DNA of 6,159 bases from assembly GCA_025936595.1 (NCBI GenBank), contig JAICTB010000141.1, positions 1 to 6,159 of the forward strand, in the 5' to 3' direction. The translations under genes and the position numbers were made by a program. Each line of letters begins with the position of its first letter. The stretch's first letter is position 1. The DNA comes from Thermoleophilia bacterium. Its GTDB lineage: Bacteria > Actinomycetota > Thermoleophilia > Gaiellales > Gaiellaceae. Shown here one piece after another: positions 5,367 to 6,159 of the stretch. Under the pieces are notes generated by a model. That model did no database searches. It was not told where the DNA came from and saw only the letters and a program-made list of their open reading frames with translations.

Positions 5367-6159
5367 TACTCGACCTGCCTCAGCGCGTCGGCGGGCCGCA
5401 GGCGCGCGGCGCGTAGCGCGCCCGCCGTCCCCGCGATCAGGCCGCCCAGGAGGGCCAGGCCGAACCCGATCGCGAGGACGGCGAGCCCAACCGGCGCGTC
5501 GAGCGACACCGAGCTCGTCGCCGTTCGCGCGGTCTCCGCCCCCAAGCCGAGGAGATTGCCGCCGCCGGTCGTCGAGCTGGCGCTCAGCGACGGCCCCACG
5601 GCGCCGACCGCGAGACAGGCGGCGACGCCGATCACGATGCCGAAGATCCCGCCGAGGAGCCCCTGGGCGAGGGACTCCCCGGCGATCTGGCGGACGACCA
5701 TGCGTTGCGTCCACCCCAGGGCCTTCAGCGTCCCGAGCTCGCGTACGCGCTTCCCGATGGAGGACAGCGCGAGCAGGGCGGCAAGCAGGAACGCTGCCGC
5801 CGCGGCGATGATCGAGAGCGCCAGGCCGAGGTCGTGTGAGAGGTTGGAGGCGTCGACGAGCGAGCCGCTGATCTTGTCCGCGACGTCCTTCGAGCTTGCG
5901 ACCTGCGCCTGGGGAAGCGCGGTCTCGATCGCCTGCTTCACGCTCGCGACGTTCTTGCCGCTCTCGGCGCGCACGAGCACGACGTTCGCGAGGCCGGTCT
6001 CCTTCGCGAGCGTCTGCAGCTGCTTCAGCGGCAGGTAGACATCGGCGCTCTGACCGCCGAGCGGCGGGCTGACGAGGCCGACGACCGTGAAGGAGGTGCC
6101 GTTCAGGTCGAGCTTCGAGCCGACCTGCAGCGAATGCTTCGCGGCATAGGTAGCCGCGA
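5366..6159 (-). CDS. ABC transporter permease, MacB/FtsX family (N-terminus outside window)
   Basis: The gene is cut by the right edge: 263 residues are visible up to the TAG stop and the frame is open to the last base. The first ~105 residues are the end of a MacB-like extracytoplasmic core domain (LNGTSFTVVGLV, then QSADVYLPLKQL). The FtsX domain follows with a membrane segment at about 110-133, the conserved cytoplasmic stretch KRVRELGTLKALGW (136-149), and two more membrane segments at about 163-185 and 223-247. It ends in RAARLRPADALRQVE, the coupling-helix-like terminus usual in this family. A Ser/Thr/Gly-rich extracellular loop lies between the last two segments. With the downstream ATPase it should form a dimeric MacB-like complex. 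In Gram-positive-type cells such complexes export or sense peptides, lipids or antibiotics, and the exact role here is unknown. GTG 5980 is an internal codon and not the start. Confidence 0.92.
   Translation of the reverse strand, partial: AATYAAKHSLQVGSKLDLNGTSFTVVGLVSPPLGGQSADVYLPLKQLQTLAKETGLANVVLVRAESGKNVASVKQAIETALPQAQVASSKDVADKISGSLVDASNLSHDLGLALSIIAAAAAFLLAALLALSSIGKRVRELGTLKALGWTQRMVVRQIAGESLAQGLLGGIFGIVIGVAACLAVGAVGPSLSASSTTGGGNLLGLGAETARTATSSVSLDAPVGLAVLAIGFGLALLGGLIAGTAGALRAARLRPADALRQVE

Noticed and set aside
5367..5714. A possible ABC ATPase extended upstream to 5714
   Set aside because: The added 116 residues are Arg/Gly-rich and overlap permease code. GTG 5366 gives a normal ATPase with a TAGTG junction.
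5978..5980. GTG 5980 as the start of a 204-residue permease
   Set aside because: The frame continues upstream to the window edge with MacB core-domain sequence (LNGTSFTVVGLV, QSADVYLPL), so the gene is cut by the edge and this codon is internal.
1..6159. Mobile elements, CRISPR arrays, tRNA/rRNA genes or riboswitches
   Set aside because: By eye I found no direct-repeat arrays, terminal inverted repeats, transposase motifs or tRNA-like cloverleafs, and coding sequence fills almost the whole window. A covariance-model scan could still be run but has little non-coding space to hit.

Overview
The window is a gene-dense, high-G+C bacterial fragment. Third codon positions are dominated by G/C, and GTG starts and gene-end overlaps are common. 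It carries a two-subunit 2-oxoacid:ferredoxin oxidoreductase, a soluble-histidine-box membrane desaturase and short NAD-binding proteins. By general knowledge of such gene sets this fits a high-G+C Actinomycetota lineage (perhaps Thermoleophilia-like), but the assignment is inference from composition and protein style only. No rRNA or tRNA gene, insertion sequence, CRISPR array or integrase was seen, and no stretch longer than about 10 bases is left outside genes.

Left half, plus strand (1-1944): four closely packed genes that look like one operon. They are the C-terminal end of a haloalkane-dehalogenase-like alpha/beta hydrolase (1-177), a compact NAD(P)-binding epimerase-like protein (185-757), a 71-residue protein of unknown function (767-982), and an integral-membrane acyl-CoA/acyl-lipid desaturase (start at 919 or 931, end 1944) with all three histidine boxes intact. 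The desaturase reading frame begins inside the small gene.

Right half, minus strand (1951-6159): four genes read leftwards, also nearly without gaps. First is a MacB/FtsX-type ABC permease whose N-terminus lies beyond the window edge. Its stop overlaps by one base (TAGTG) the start of its ATPase (4683-5366). Nine bases after the ATPase comes korA (2847-4673, a gamma-alpha fusion), whose stop overlaps korB (1951-2850) in an ATGA junction. KorA and KorB together would make an alpha-beta type oxidoreductase that oxidatively decarboxylates a 2-oxoacid (2-oxoglutarate most likely) to an acyl-CoA and reduces ferredoxin. The ABC pair would be a separate export or lipid-handling module that shares the transcript or only adjoins it.

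The two blocks converge at 1945-1950 with only six bases between stop codons, so the 3' ends of their transcripts must overlap unless termination is factor-dependent. I see no convincing new system here. The points most worth a second look are the overlapping start of the desaturase, possible leaderless starts at korA and at the 71-residue gene, the linkage of KorAB to an ABC exporter, the pairing of an O2-using desaturase with an iron-sulfur oxidoreductase, and the conserved-looking small protein.
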